A DNA stretch of 64,000 nt, from the NCBI GenBank assembly GCA_023333565.1, contig JAJKFH010003680.1:2480001-2544000 (forward strand), in the 5' to 3' direction. Shown here in pieces: positions 34,424 through 45,450 of this stretch. Source of the DNA: Puffinus mauretanicus. Lineage: Eukaryota; Chordata; Aves; Procellariiformes; Procellariidae. Numbering within the stretch: the first letter of the stretch is position 1; the number at the start of each line of letters is the position of its first letter. The notes below the pieces were generated by a model, which did no database searches, was not told the DNA's origin, and saw only the letters and a program-made list of their open reading frames with translations. The translations under genes were made by a program, and so were the position numbers.

Positions 34424-35416
34424 TTAGCCCAAGGATATCAGTGCCCATGCACCAGGCTGAGGACTTGGCCCTTGCTCAGTAACTCCAGAAGGGAAAGCTC
34501 TTTCATTCTCCCCAGCCATGAAGGTCACTCCAGGAGAAACCTGTCCATCTGCCTGGCTCTGGCATGGTGCCTGTGTCCACAACTGTAAAGTGAGACAGGA
34601 CAGGTGAGACATGGTCAGAGGCTCCAGCATGGGAGGTCCTGCACCCATGAAATGTGGGACGGGGGGACACACTGCGCAGAGGGTCAAGGGCCACAAGACT
34701 TTGGAGAAAGCAAGACACATAACCCCCTCTCTGAGAGGTGCATAAAACAGGTAGGAGGTGTCCCCCACACTGAACATGGCTTCCCCAACCCTTGAGACAC
34801 AGGACAAGAGCAGAGAGGAGGTGGGACAAGAGGGCAGTGACTGGATTTTGGGTGAACTGCAGAGTTCCGCAGGCTGAAGCCCATCACTGCCTGAGTGTGC
34901 AGAGACGCTGCTGGCATTGCTGCCCCCGTGGCTGGCAGATGCCTGCATGGCCGCATCTCTCTGTGGGGTGGGAATGCCCAACCAACTGGCATGAAGGTCT
35001 CTCCAAGCACTCACTCCTGCCCACGTCCCCTCCACCATGGAAAAGACACAAGTCCCAAGAAGAGGATGCCCCACAGCATCTTCCAGGACAAGCCAGGTGC
35101 TGGGGCTGCCTGGTGCTGTCAGAGCAGGAGGAAAAGAGCAATTAGTTCCTTTGCTTCTCCCGTTCCTTCCACTGCTTATCCACTTGCTTATTCCACTGCA
35201 AAGTAGGGAGATGTCCATGCCTGACCCTGCCAAGTGCTGTGCTCCCGGGGAAGTGGCTCCACAGCAGGCAGCTGCCTGAAGAGCACTCAGCACAGTGGGG
35301 ACAGCTCTGCCAAGACCTGATAAGGACAAAAGTGGGGGCCCCTTAGTGTCTGCCCATTCTCTGCCTGCTGGTATAAGGATGCACAGGCAGCCCCCAGCCC
35401 AGCCAGGGCAAAGCAC
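34424..35416 (-). other. 330-residue open frame without recognisable domain
   Basis: An unbroken 993-bp minus-strand frame is long for GC-rich noncoding DNA. The product is rich in Ser, Gly, Ala and Leu, starts MLCPGWAGGC, and shows no signal peptide, clear transmembrane segment, domain motif or repeat. Plus-strand frames of 103-117 residues overlap it. Third codon positions by eye are not strikingly biased. Most likely chance absence of stops, with a lineage-specific coding exon as the weaker alternative. Confidence 0.15.
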
Positions 35417-35700
35417 TCCTGTGGGGAGGGGACTTCAGCCAGGAGTGATGTGACACCAAGGGCAATGCCACCCTGGAGTGCCTGTGCACCACAAAGAGAT
35501 GCTGTGTCTCATCCTCCCTTCTCTAAAACCACCCTAGACACTGCCTACCTCAGAAAAATAATTTCCTTCGTCTCCTTCCCTTCTCCAAGGCAGAGGCAGG
35601 CTGGGCAGGTCTGGGGAGCCTGGCAGATAGTGATGACCCAGGCGGAGGCTGGGGCGTCAGCTCTGGCAGCAATCACTGTGTTCCTGCCACGTTGCTGGCC
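35416..35700. other. Gene-free unique DNA
   Basis: Nothing recognised. Confidence 0.6.
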
Positions 35701-35830
35701 TCCTGGGAGCGGAGGTTAGTGGGCAATGTCTATTTATAGATCCCTCAGAGCAGAGCAATCATTTCCCTGGAGTCAAGAGCAACAGAAAATGCCAAATGTA
35801 TCGAGGATGAGCATCTGCTCCTGCAGCCCC
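35700..35830. promoter_or_regulatory. Candidate element with perfect MEF2 site
   Basis: ctatttatag (35730-35739) fits the MEF2 consensus CTA(A/T)4TAG exactly and is palindromic in form. It lies in unique, moderately AT-rich sequence with GCAATCATTTCC and AAATGTATCGAGG words. A muscle or neural enhancer is possible, by inference only. Confidence 0.35.
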
Positions 35831-37550
35831 TTCACTGAGCACTGTTAGCACCCAGGCTGGCTGGGTTCACGGGTCCCGTTTTAGCGCCTTTCTCTCGGGG
35901 TGCTGGGAAACACGCCAGCCTGGGAGAGTCAGACGGGATGATGTGGGGAGCCAGGCAGATGGGTGTGCTGGGCGCCTGGCCTGGGACGAGAGCTTGTGGC
36001 CCCTACCCACCTCCCTGGGCTCCGTGACTGCACCGCCCTGCTCCAAAACCCTTGCTCCCGTGGGAATGACTCCCCTGCCTCTTTTCACGGTGTATGGCTG
36101 GCCCCACAGCACCCCACGCTGAGCAGAGACCTGGCAGGGACCTGAGCATGTATTCAGCTCTCAGCCCACCAGGAGCCAACCCTGACTATCAGAGGTGTCA
36201 ACAGCAGGACTCAACGGTGACGCCTGGCTCCCAGGGCTCCCGCTACGCTGCTGCTCCGGGACTTGGCAGAGATGCCGCAGAGAGCACAGCCCAGACGATG
36301 GCTCTGGACTGCTGCGGGTGCAGGTGCTGCTCCATGCTAACCTCCAGAGCTTCATCCCCGTGCACAGGGAAGTGGGATGGGGGCTGCTCAGTCTGGTTTG
36401 GTGGAGGCAGGAGGACGAGCTCGGATGTGACTGTGAGCACCTAAGGGGTGTTTGAGGCTCCCCCCGCGAACTCTGCTGCAAGGGGCCATGCTGGCAGGCA
36501 CGGGCGAGCACATGCCACCTCCCTTCTGGCTGTTTACATGCCGCAGCCAGCGTGCGGGTGCCATGGCCGCCCATGCCATGTCCCACAGCCGGCAGGGGAG
36601 CACGGCTCCCCTCTCACGTCTGCCTGGTGCTCCCCAGGCAGCGCCGCGTGGTGACAGCCTGAGCCGGCAGCTGGGGCAGAGATGCCTCTGGCTGGTCCTG
36701 CTGGGGCACCCGGGCCAAGCAAGTGTAGGATGTGCTGGGGCCAGGCACGCGCAGTTCAGACCAGAGCCTGAGAGCCGGTGAGAAGAATGAATGCTCTGGA
36801 AGGCCGGTACTTGGGGAACCCTGCACCACACATATGCTGTGGAGCCACGGGCATCAGCCCATCCACACCTCTCCATCCAGGGGATGCCTCTCCTCTCCTT
36901 GCTCATCTCCAGAGGCATCCAGCATTTCCAGCAACCTCCTTCCAGGAGGGCTGCTGCCAAATGAAACTCTCCTTGTCCTCAGATTTTATCTTGCTCTTTG
37001 GGGAGCCTGACCTGTAGAAGACAGCCTGCAAAGTCTCACCCACCTGCTTCACCATGCCCGGAAGATGTTGTTGGTTTCCCGAACAGAAAAGATGCTCTTG
37101 CCTGCAGTGGGGATGGTAGGAGGATAGAGAGGGTGCATCTCCCCCTGGAAAAATGCCCAGACAAGGACAAACTACAGGATCCCTGCTGCAATTGTTCTGC
37201 AGGCTGGGAAAGGGGTGAGCTGAAGAGAGATGATCCCTGCCACGTTGTCCAAAACAGGGTTCATCTCTGCCTGTGGCAGGTTCCCAGCATGGGCACCACA
37301 GGGCTTCTTGTGGGCCTGGTGACTCCATGGGATGCAAACAGCCCCCATTGAACCCCAAGGACTGGCTCTGCTGGGAGAAGGCTCATGGAGGGCTCGCTAC
37401 AGCAGAAAAGTGGGTGCCTTTGGTGCAGGTTGGTGACTGGCGTGGGGTTACAGCGCTGTGGGGAAGATGGGTCTGGGCAGAGCTGATGCCTGAGGCATGC
37501 AGGCAGTGGGGCAAGGACCACGAGGGGCTGGTCCCACATCACCGCCTGCA
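35830..37550. other. Gene-free unique DNA, GC-rich
   Basis: Frames to 190 residues (36388-36960, minus) with no motif and dense overlap on the opposite strand. Confidence 0.7.
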
Positions 37551-37780
37551 CCCCATTGCGAGCAGCGGGGCCAGGGCCAGGCAGGCTGGGCGGGATCGCC
37601 CGGCTCCCCTCCTGCCCACCCGGCGCTTTCCCGCGGGGCGGCTCTCGCCCCCGCCGAGCAGCATCGCTGGCAGCGGCACCGCGGCCTCGCGAGGGAAGCG
37701 GCAGAGATTGAGAGCAGAGCCCTTGGCTGCTGCCACTTCACGGCACCGTCTTCGTGATACGGCGTTGCCTTGACAACTGC
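37550..37780. promoter_or_regulatory. Small CpG island with RFX-like X-box
   Basis: About 25 CpGs in roughly 220 bp is the highest CpG density of the window, close to what base composition alone would predict. An inverted RFX half-site pair, gttgccttgacaac (37764-37777), lies at its right edge, followed by a purine-rich tract. CpG island plus X-box is the architecture of many vertebrate promoters, including cilia genes. No TATA box or convincing first exon is identified, and transcription direction is unknown. Confidence 0.45.
37764..37777 (+). promoter_or_regulatory. RFX-like X-box in CpG island
   Basis: gttgccttgacaac consists of GTTGCC and an inverted GTTGTC half-site with 2-bp spacing. 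It lies at the border of the CpG-dense stretch. Confidence 0.4.
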
Positions 37781-37810
37781 AAAGGGTCTTTTACTGCCTG
37801 TCGGCTGCTG

Positions 37811-37866
37811 AGACAGAAAGGGGGGGAGAATAAAAAAATAAAGAGAGGGGGGAAAAAAAAAAGAGC
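37811..37866. repeat. Purine-rich tract
   Basis: Except for isolated C and T bases the plus strand is all purine, including G7, A7, G6 and A10 runs. It directly follows the CpG island and could adopt triplex-type structure. Confidence 0.75.
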
Positions 37867-37869
37867 ATT

Positions 37870-40290
37870 AGCTCCCAATTCCTCAAAGTGGTTTGCACCA
37901 TGTGAGAGGGGTCCAGCGTGCAGGCAAGGCTCGGCTGGGGCATCCCCCAGCCCCAGCTGGCTGTGGGCATGGACTGGCCTGGACAGGGAGCCCGGTGGCT
38001 GCTCGTGATCCAGCACTGGTGAATAATCCCCAGCATTGAGTGGGGTCCCATTCCTCCCCCTTCCCATGCCTTCCCATGTCCTTGGCATCAATCAGGAGCT
38101 TCGGCCACCTCGTGGCATGGTGCAGCCTTGGACCAGTGCCTGAGATCAGCTGGACTTGTCAGCTTGATCAATCAGTCTGCCCTGCAATTAGGGTTTTGTG
38201 TCATCCGCCTCTGTCAACACCCGGCATGCTTGCCTTGCTCACGGCTTTTCCCAGGCCCAGGAATGGTCCTGCCTCACCTCTCTGCAAACAGCCCAGCTGC
38301 TTCCCCATCCACAGGTGCCGGGATGGGGCTGCCCCACAATGCTGGCTCCACACCCAGGACCTCATGGCAGAGCAGAAGGAGCAAATTTGGTTCAGCTGGG
38401 TCAAAAAAGTGACACTAGGAATGGACACATCTGGGGGTTGTCCCTTATGCATATTTTATAGGCAATGTGACCCATTTCTGATGCATGTGGTCCTCACTTC
38501 TGCAGGCATGGATGGCACTGCTCGTGCCATCCTTCTTGGTCTGAAACGCTGGGCCAGAGCCTCAGATCTGTCCTCAAGGTAACACAAACTTGCTGCCTGG
38601 AATTGCTCCTAAACTCACAGTCACTGTGTGAGGAGCTTGGCAAACCCTGTGGTCACTTCTGAGGACTCAGGCATGGAGGGGATGGACAGGGAGTCAAATA
38701 ATTTCATGCAGAAGGACCAAAGGCTCCCAGTGATGTAGGTTGTGATCACCTTGCCTGATTTCAGGCAGCTCAGCTGGAATTAGATGTCCCATGTTGGAGG
38801 GTCAATAACAATAAATAGTTGTTGGTAGAACAGACTCATTTGACCTACTTTGGACAGCCACGGGCTGAAGGGCACCCCACCAGCCATCCCTCCATGGATT
38901 GATGGCTGTCTAGACAAGGAGTGCCGCTGCAGGCATCCGAATGCAGTCATCTGAACCTGACCCTGCTGACCTGCCCTAGGCTGTGGAGCACGGCCGAGGG
39001 AGGATTTAGACCCAAAACAGGAGTCTCTCAGACAGCCAGCCCTCGTTCCGCCATCACCCCCAGCTTCCAGGGTGGAGCATGCAGCACCATGGCGTTGTGC
39101 GGTGCACGGGCAGACAAGCCCACGGGGCGAATAGGCTAGTCAGCAGCTGGGCACTGTGACTACAGCCAGGGCTGGGCTGTGGACAGTCACTGGTTAAGTC
39201 ACTCCCTGAGGTTTGCTGTAGGGTGTTCGAGGCAGCACCCTCCTGAACGTGAGCAGGAGCAATGCTCATGGTGTTCACGTTACAGCCAGTGGCCTGAGTG
39301 CCCCGGGGCTCTCAGCAACATGCTCTGGTCTGGATGAGCTGTCTGTCCTCAGAGTATCCTGCTCTCGAGCCCATCTGCGTCTCCATAGCTGCCCTGCTCC
39401 ATCCCTTCCCTGATGCATGTGGACACAAGCACTGCACACTGCAGCCACAAGCCTGGCGGCATCAGGTCAGATGTGGGGATCAGGCATGTTGTGAGTCCAG
39501 TCACACAGCATGGGATGTGCCAACACGGACAGGCATCCTTTGGCATCCCGACCCGGCTGCATAGCCTGGAGAGGCCAGGGACTGCAGGTCTGTAGTACAG
39601 CAAGATGCAATATTACTGACCCTTTAACAGCATTAGGGAGGGCTGTTTCAGCCCAGGGCAGCGGGGCACTCATGTCTCAGTACCTTTCCCTGGAGAAAGC
39701 TCTTGTGAGCAAACAGCTTTTCCAGAAAGATTCCTGTGCCTAAACGGCCTGGAAGCAAGCACAAGTCTTTCTAAAATTGTCATCCTGAGCAAAGAAGAGT
39801 CTCTGCATTCCAGGGTCATTGGACTAAGCCAGACCTTAAACACAACATTGCTCTGAAGGATCCATGAGCCCTGAGATGGTCCGTGGTTGGGGGCAGATTC
39901 GTATGGCCCCAGCTGAACCCTGTGATTTCCCAGCCGGGTTGCATCCTCCAAGTCCTGGATGGCCACATCTGAAATGTGCTAAAATCCAGCTGTGAGCTAC
40001 AAGGTGTGCTGGGTAATGTATGCAGCAGAGCCCTATCCTGCCTTGCCCCACACAGCCCCCGACAACCCCCAGAGCTCCCCCAGAGCCCCCGGGTGCAGCA
40101 AGGCTCTTTCCAGCCCTCGATATTGCGTAGCAGGGGGCTCTGGTATGGAAGGGTTAAAAACGTGCTGTAGCGTGACAAAGTACCAAGGTTTCTGGTGGCT
40201 CCCGTGGGTGCTGGCAGCTCTCCAGCTGTTTGGCCACCTGTGGCAGCTGCTGCTTTCTTCAGATGCTGCTGCTATTGCTTTTAAATTGAT
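37870..40290. other. Gene-free unique DNA
   Basis: Frames to 180 residues (38040-38582, plus) without domains. A CTCF-like core lies at 40128-40143 and is described separately. Confidence 0.65.
40128..40143 (+). promoter_or_regulatory. CTCF-like core motif
   Basis: tagcagggggctctgg matches the central AGCAGGGGGC part of the CTCF motif but departs at the leading CC positions. A single imperfect site, so occupancy is uncertain. Confidence 0.2.
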
Positions 40291-40960
40291 GATGCAATTG
40301 GGCCTTATTTAAAGCAACAGCTCTTTCCCTTCCAATACTGCTCCATGATGGATATTGGCTCTACTTCCCTGCTTCTCTTTCTCTACCTCTTCATCCGGAC
40401 TCTGAAATGCCCAGGGATGCGTGTGGAATGACTTTCTACCCATTGTCAAGCACTTACAGTATCCCATAAATAATCTAATACTTGTTTGGTCTAAATGTAA
40501 TTAAGATCCTTACTCCATGCTTGGCGACACTGACCGGCCATAGCGCCAGTGATTTATTGTGTTGTATTGTTTAGGGCTTTAATTGCATGCTGTAGTTTGG
40601 CACTCCACTGACAGCTTCTCCCAGGAATGATATGTTTACACTGCAGAGGAGTTTGGGGTGATAACTGTATAAAGCAGTTTAATAACAAAGAACACACTTC
40701 TAATACGGAAACCTGTTGAAGGTGTTGCTTTAGAAGGCTTATTCTGAGAGCAGAGCAGGAAGTTCCCCAGAGAAAATCAGCTCCTTTTCATACACAGAAT
40801 ATTTGCAAGCTGCTTGCGATTGTAGTGATTGTTACAGAAAATTATGTGAGAGTTATATTTTCCTTCAAATAATTTAACTCTGTGGATCCTGTGGGTATTT
40901 AGTGTGGGCTCTTTGAGCTGTGTTGGCCACATGGTAATCAGTCACGTTAAATCACATGGC
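40290..40960. promoter_or_regulatory. Long AT-rich unique block, candidate conserved element
   Basis: About 670 bp of unique AT-rich sequence, strongest between 40430 and 40890, contains CTTTAATTGCATGC, AATAATCTAATAC, GTAATTAAGATCC and GTTTAATAACAAAG words. There is no tandem unit, poly-A tail or terminal repeat. Its length and sharp contrast with GC-rich flanks make it one of the better candidates for an ultraconserved-type regulatory element. Needs alignment to confirm. Confidence 0.4.
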
Positions 40961-42540
40961 TCTGCTGCCAGGGTTGGATTGGAGAACGCACTGCTACTTA
41001 CTGTGAATATTCATGAAGGCAAATTAGAAATTCAGTCCTCCTGGGCATGTGTGTATGCAACTTTGGTATTGCTTTTGTGCCAGGAAACCAGCGTGGCACA
41101 AATGTTCAGGTGGCGCGCACACAAACCCACCCAAGGTAAAGCCCTGACGCCTGCAGTTTCCTACTTGCTGCAACACCGTTGCGGTCTCCGGCCAGCTCTC
41201 TGCCTGCTGAGGCTTCTTGCTCCTTGCTCAGAGCTGTAGCATCAATGCACATGCCTCCCCACATTGTCATCCACATGCAGGCAATTCAATTCGCCCGTTT
41301 TCAGCAGCACAAGGTATTACAGAGCTCAGCTGGGGAAAGTCTGGGGTGTCCTCCGCCTTGCAGCTTTCCTCCGCTCTCTCTTGCATCCTCAGCACCTCCT
41401 CCCGTTTACCATCGCTCTCCCTTATCGACACACACTGCTTCCAAATTAGGACGGATGCTGTCCTGCTTCTCTGCTGGGCTGTTCTCATCTCTGCGTGGCA
41501 CTGCTTCCACGGGGCTGGTGAAAAGCAAGCCAGCTTCTCCCAGTCTTCCCAGATAAGCAGGATTAAAAACCTTGCTTATTCCTTCTCCACCTGAGCAAGG
41601 GCAGGAGGGACAGAAGGGGGGTCCTTATCTTTTCCTTATCGCCGGTGCAGCTGCTTGTCCCTGGTTGAGGAGGAGAGATGCCCCCAGACCCTGCTCACGT
41701 AGACACGTGTCTCTTCCAGTGCCTGACAATGACCTTCCTTGTCTTAACAGGCGCCTCTCTCCTAACACCGGTTTCTTTTTAACCGTTGCCGAGGCCTCTA
41801 GGGAAAACCTTCAGATACCTGATTGCAACAGATATCAAGGGAAAACCACAGCAACCCTGATCCTTTTCCTTCACGTATATGCAAACAGATACGCTTTAAA
41901 CCATCTGAAAACCACAATACACACTGCTTTTGCAGCTCTGTCCCCTTCTCTCTCTTACAGATGAATATCCATGATTCCTTATGTTTTCAAGCCAGCCCCA
42001 GAGGGACTGGTTGGTCCAGAGGTTTCTCCAGGGTATGGCCTTTTATCTCCTTCTCTCAGCTGGATCATCTCACAGCCTTCTCAGGCTAGGAAAGTGTCTC
42101 CGGGCACAAAAAGATTCCCAAAGGTTCAGGGCATGGGTGTTGTGCATCTTCTCATCAGAAAACAAAACTCGTGTCCATTAACGCATGGAGCAGAGCTGCC
42201 AGAGCTCGGTACAGCAGCATGGCTTGGCCCATCTTGGTTGGAGATGCCGCTGCACACACCCCCACCACTCCTCCTGGGTCACTCCTAGGGCTGCCCCTTC
42301 ACACACCCTTCTGCTGGATACATCCAGCTAATTGCTTTCCCACTGAAATCAAAGCAGGGCTGAGAGAAAGCCTGTCCTTCCCTTGCCAACCTCCTGGCCT
42401 TGGCCTGGCCCTTTACCCTAATTGAATTGAGCTAAAGCAAGGTTATTTGGCACCCGCAGGGCTGTTGACCAATTATCACCACACTTGTACCTATGCCAAA
42501 AATATCGAGCACGCTGTGCAGAGCCTTGCACAGTCTTTTT
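40960..42540. other. Gene-free unique DNA
   Basis: Moderate GC, with frames to 134 residues lacking motifs. Short pyrimidine-rich stretches near 41340-41410. Confidence 0.65.
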
Positions 42541-42552
42541 GGGTAAATGTTA

Positions 42553-42620
42553 TGACCGCCTTTGTAAAGTATGCTCAGATTTACTGATGGAAAGTGCTGT
42601 GCAAGAACTAGAATAGTGAA
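42553..42620 (+). mobile_element. MIR-like SINE tail fragment
   Basis: cctttgtaaagtatgctcag followed by ATTTACTGATGGAAAGTGCTGTGCAAGA parallels the tail of an amniote MIR/CORE-SINE subfamily, typically CCTTTGTAAAGCGCTTTGAG and then a GATGAAAAGCGCTATATAAGA phrase. Several consecutive words match in order. The head is not recognisable upstream. Confidence 0.55.
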
Positions 42621-42639
42621 TATATTGGATAGCGAGATA

Positions 42640-43250
42640 TAGAGAAGTGCATACACAGAGCCCAGCAAGGGGAATGGTGTTCCGATCCCCCTGGATGGCT
42701 CAGCCACTGACACATGGGTATCTCAGCCAGATCCCAGCAATGCCATGTCTGGGAGGCGAGGAGGTGTCGGGGCTGGGCAGTGTCCTGGTGCTGGGCTGCT
42801 TGGAGGCAGCAGCTTGTTAAAGGCGCTGGCCTGTCGTCTCCCCAGCCTTGAGAATGACAAATTCACAGCTGCAGTTTGCAACGATTTCATTAGCTCACAG
42901 GCCAGATCAAAGTGCTGGACCCTGGCATCAGCCCTCTCTGAGGAGGGTTGAATATCCACCCAAGCTCTGTGGTATGGGGCCATGCCCAGACCTCAGTAGT
43001 GTGTAACTGCCCCGTCTTGTTCGATCATCCACTACACGGTGCAAAGGGATGGAGAAGGTCAATCACAGTGAAGGAGGTGGAAAATGCACCCTGGATAGAC
43101 TGCGGGGTCCACAAAGACACCAGCTCTCACTCCCTCCCACATGCACATGGGGTGCCTTGCATCGAGCTGCAGCAAGGAAAGATCCAGAGATCTGGGATGT
43201 CTCATCACCCATTTGCTTCTTCTCTTTGCTGCCTTTTATTTTTTACACCT
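42640..43250. other. Gene-free unique DNA
   Basis: Nothing recognised beyond short overlapping frames. Confidence 0.6.
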
Positions 43251-43267
43251 CCAGCCCCAGCTAAGAG

Positions 43268-43345
43268 CACAGCACGGTGTGCCTGGCACTGTGCAAGGGC
43301 GGGCAGGAGATGCCAGAGCTGGTGCTGTGCACCCTAAGGCAGTGG
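43268..43345 (+). mobile_element. Possible ancient SINE/LINE fragment
   Basis: acggtgtgcctggcactgtg and the following GCAAGGGCGGGCAGGAGA resemble the phrase TGTGCTAGGCACTGTACAA...AGACAGTCCCTGCC found in old amniote interspersed repeats. Diverged. Confidence 0.3.
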
Positions 43346-43641
43346 AGCAGAGATGAGACCCCAGAGATGCTGAGGCAGGGAGCTTCGGGGACAGCTTTGG
43401 ACTCGATGCAATAGCATCCCAGGGATCACCGTGGGGCCCAGTCTGTGCCCTGGAGGGGTAACTCTGACTGGGAAACACAGGGAGGGAAGGGGCTGAGAGG
43501 AGAGGAAAGTCAGGCTGAAGTGCTGACCCCATCGAGGTTGGGACACCACATCCATCACATCCCCTACCCCGGGGCCGGGAGGGCTTTGGTTTTGCTTTCA
43601 GATGGCTTTTAGAAACCAAATTTTGGCCCTTTGATGAACAT

Positions 43642-43722
43642 AGGTGCATTTGCACACATACACCTTCACACACATAGACATTTTATTATGCACATACACG
43701 TTCACGTGGGCAGACACCCTTG
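43642..43722. repeat. CA-rich alternating tract
   Basis: GCACACATACACC, CACACACATAGAC, CACATACACGTTCACG words with short interruptions. Degenerate microsatellite. Confidence 0.75.
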
Positions 43723-43869
43723 TGCATCCCCACGTTAACAGCTGTGACAGATGTCCCTGATGCCAAGGTCCTGGGTGAGGAGGGACTTTGCAGCCCTGAG
43801 CACCACCAGCAGCCCAAATCCTCCTGCCCTCACACCTGGGCTCCATCTCTCCTCTCTCCCTCCCTGTCG

Positions 43870-44175
43870 CACACATTAAGGGATTACACTGTGATCTTTT
43901 AAATCTCTCTGTCAATAGATTTCTTTTTTTGCCAGCCGATTTTTTTCCAGCTCGAGCTCTTTCACTTCATTAATGCGCCCAGAAGGGAAGAGCAGCTGCC
44001 TGCATTGTCTGTCTATGAAAATTTCTTGCGCTGCTGGATTTGTAAAACAACTGATTAAAGACAATGCAATTAATTATTCCTTGATGAAATAGTGGAAATT
44101 ATCCTGAAAAATGAAGAAATTTAGCAGTGGAACATTAAATCCCCATAATTATGTCATTTCTACAAAGGGGGCAGG
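43870..44175. promoter_or_regulatory. AT-rich candidate enhancer with homeodomain words
   Basis: About 300 bp of unique AT-rich sequence with TCATTAATGCG, a CAGCTG E-box, CTGATTAAAG, GCAATTAATTATTCC and CCCATAATTATGTC. Several TAAT and ATTA cores lie within 180 bp. No repeat structure is present. The pattern fits a conserved developmental enhancer; function is inferred. Confidence 0.4.
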
Positions 44176-44179
44176 GAGG

Positions 44180-45120
44180 TGAAGTATAAAAATAAAATCC
44201 AGCCGCAGTCTTTGTGCCAGCGTCTTGCCGGGTGCTGTGGGATATGGTGCCCTCCGGCTGGCTCCTGCCTTGGATGTCTGCCGTGCAGGATACCCCCAAC
44301 ACCCCGTGGACACCCCCAGCACAGGCAAAAAGCACGAGCCGAGAGTGGCCGGTCTCTGTAGAGCCCTTGCAGGCTGGGCCAAGACATCTCCCGTGCTCTG
44401 GGCTGGGTGTGAGCATCCAGCTGTGCTTACAGCATCCTCCGTCACGGAGACGCCAGGGTGGGGTTGGGGGAAGTGCCCACACCCTGGCACCACCACCACC
44501 CCTGCTGGGACAGCCCTGGAAAGTCTGAGATCCCTTGGAAAGGAAACTGTGGCCCAACCTTCCTCATCCTCACCCCTGCTCCTCACAGAGGGGACAAGGC
44601 TTCAACCTCAGCTCCTCCCAGGGCCCCAACACCCATGTCCTGCCCTGCCGTTGTGGGCAGCACCATGTGCAACCATGGGGACCCCAGATGGGCTCCCGGG
44701 ATGTGCCCCACGTGGCTTGGTCCATGGTGTCCTGTGCACCAGCTGTTCCTCAGCCCCTGGGGTGTCCCCCAAGCCAGGCTCCTGGAGGTGTCCCCTCCAT
44801 CCCTCCCCAGCACTACCACCATCCACCCACCTCCTCCAGCATCCTCTGCCCCACGTGCTCCTTTGGCTGCCTCTTGCCTGTCATCACTCCATGGTCCGTA
44901 CCCTTTCTCACCACCAATTCCTGGTTCGTCTTTCTCTCCTTAAACTCTGGATCCTCCCACCACCGGCTCTCTCTGCCCTCCCTGGTTGCCCCCCAACGCT
45001 TTCCCCCGCTGTCTCTTGCTGTCGGCATCCCTGCGAGACCCATGACCCTGGCAGGAGAGCTGGCCCCAGGCACCGGTCTGTGTGCCCCGTTCCACCCATG
45101 CTGTCTCTTTCCATCCTGTC
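44180..45120. other. Gene-free DNA leading into the tandem array
   Basis: GC-rich with C-rich stretches. The 499-residue plus frame starting at 44225 crosses this block but owes half its length to the downstream array, so it is not called as a gene. Confidence 0.65.
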
Positions 45121-45450
45121 TCGTGTGCTGGTGCGTGGGCGTGGGCGTGTGCGTGTGCTGCTGCGTGTGCCGGTGCGTGTGCCTGTGCATGTGTGTGTGC
45201 GTGTGCGTGTGCTGGTGTGTGTGCGTGGGCTGCTGTGTGTGCCGGTGCGTGTGCCTGTGCGTGTGCTGCTGCGTGTGTGCGTGTGCTGTGCGTGTGCTGG
45301 TGCGTGTGCTGCTGTGCGTGTGCCGTGTGCGTGTGCGTGTGCTGTGCGTGTGTGTGTGTGTGTGCGTGTGCTGGTGCGTGTGCGTGTGCTGCTGCGTGTG
45401 CCGCTGCGTGTGCCGCTGCGTGTGCCGCTGCGTGTGCGTGTGCCTGTACA
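45121..45450. repeat. GTGTGC-based minisatellite, 330 bp
   Basis: Built from GTGTGC, GTGTGCTGCTGC and GTGTGCCGGTGC variants, with the cleanest section at about 45391-45438 (12-bp gctgcgtgtgcc units). Nearly all of it alternates pyrimidine and purine, so Z-DNA is possible. No frame on the plus strand meets a stop, which produces frames of 499, 319 and 171 residues made of Val-Arg-Val, Cys-Val or Cys-Ala-type strings, and minus frames of 254 and 203 residues. Confidence 0.93.
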
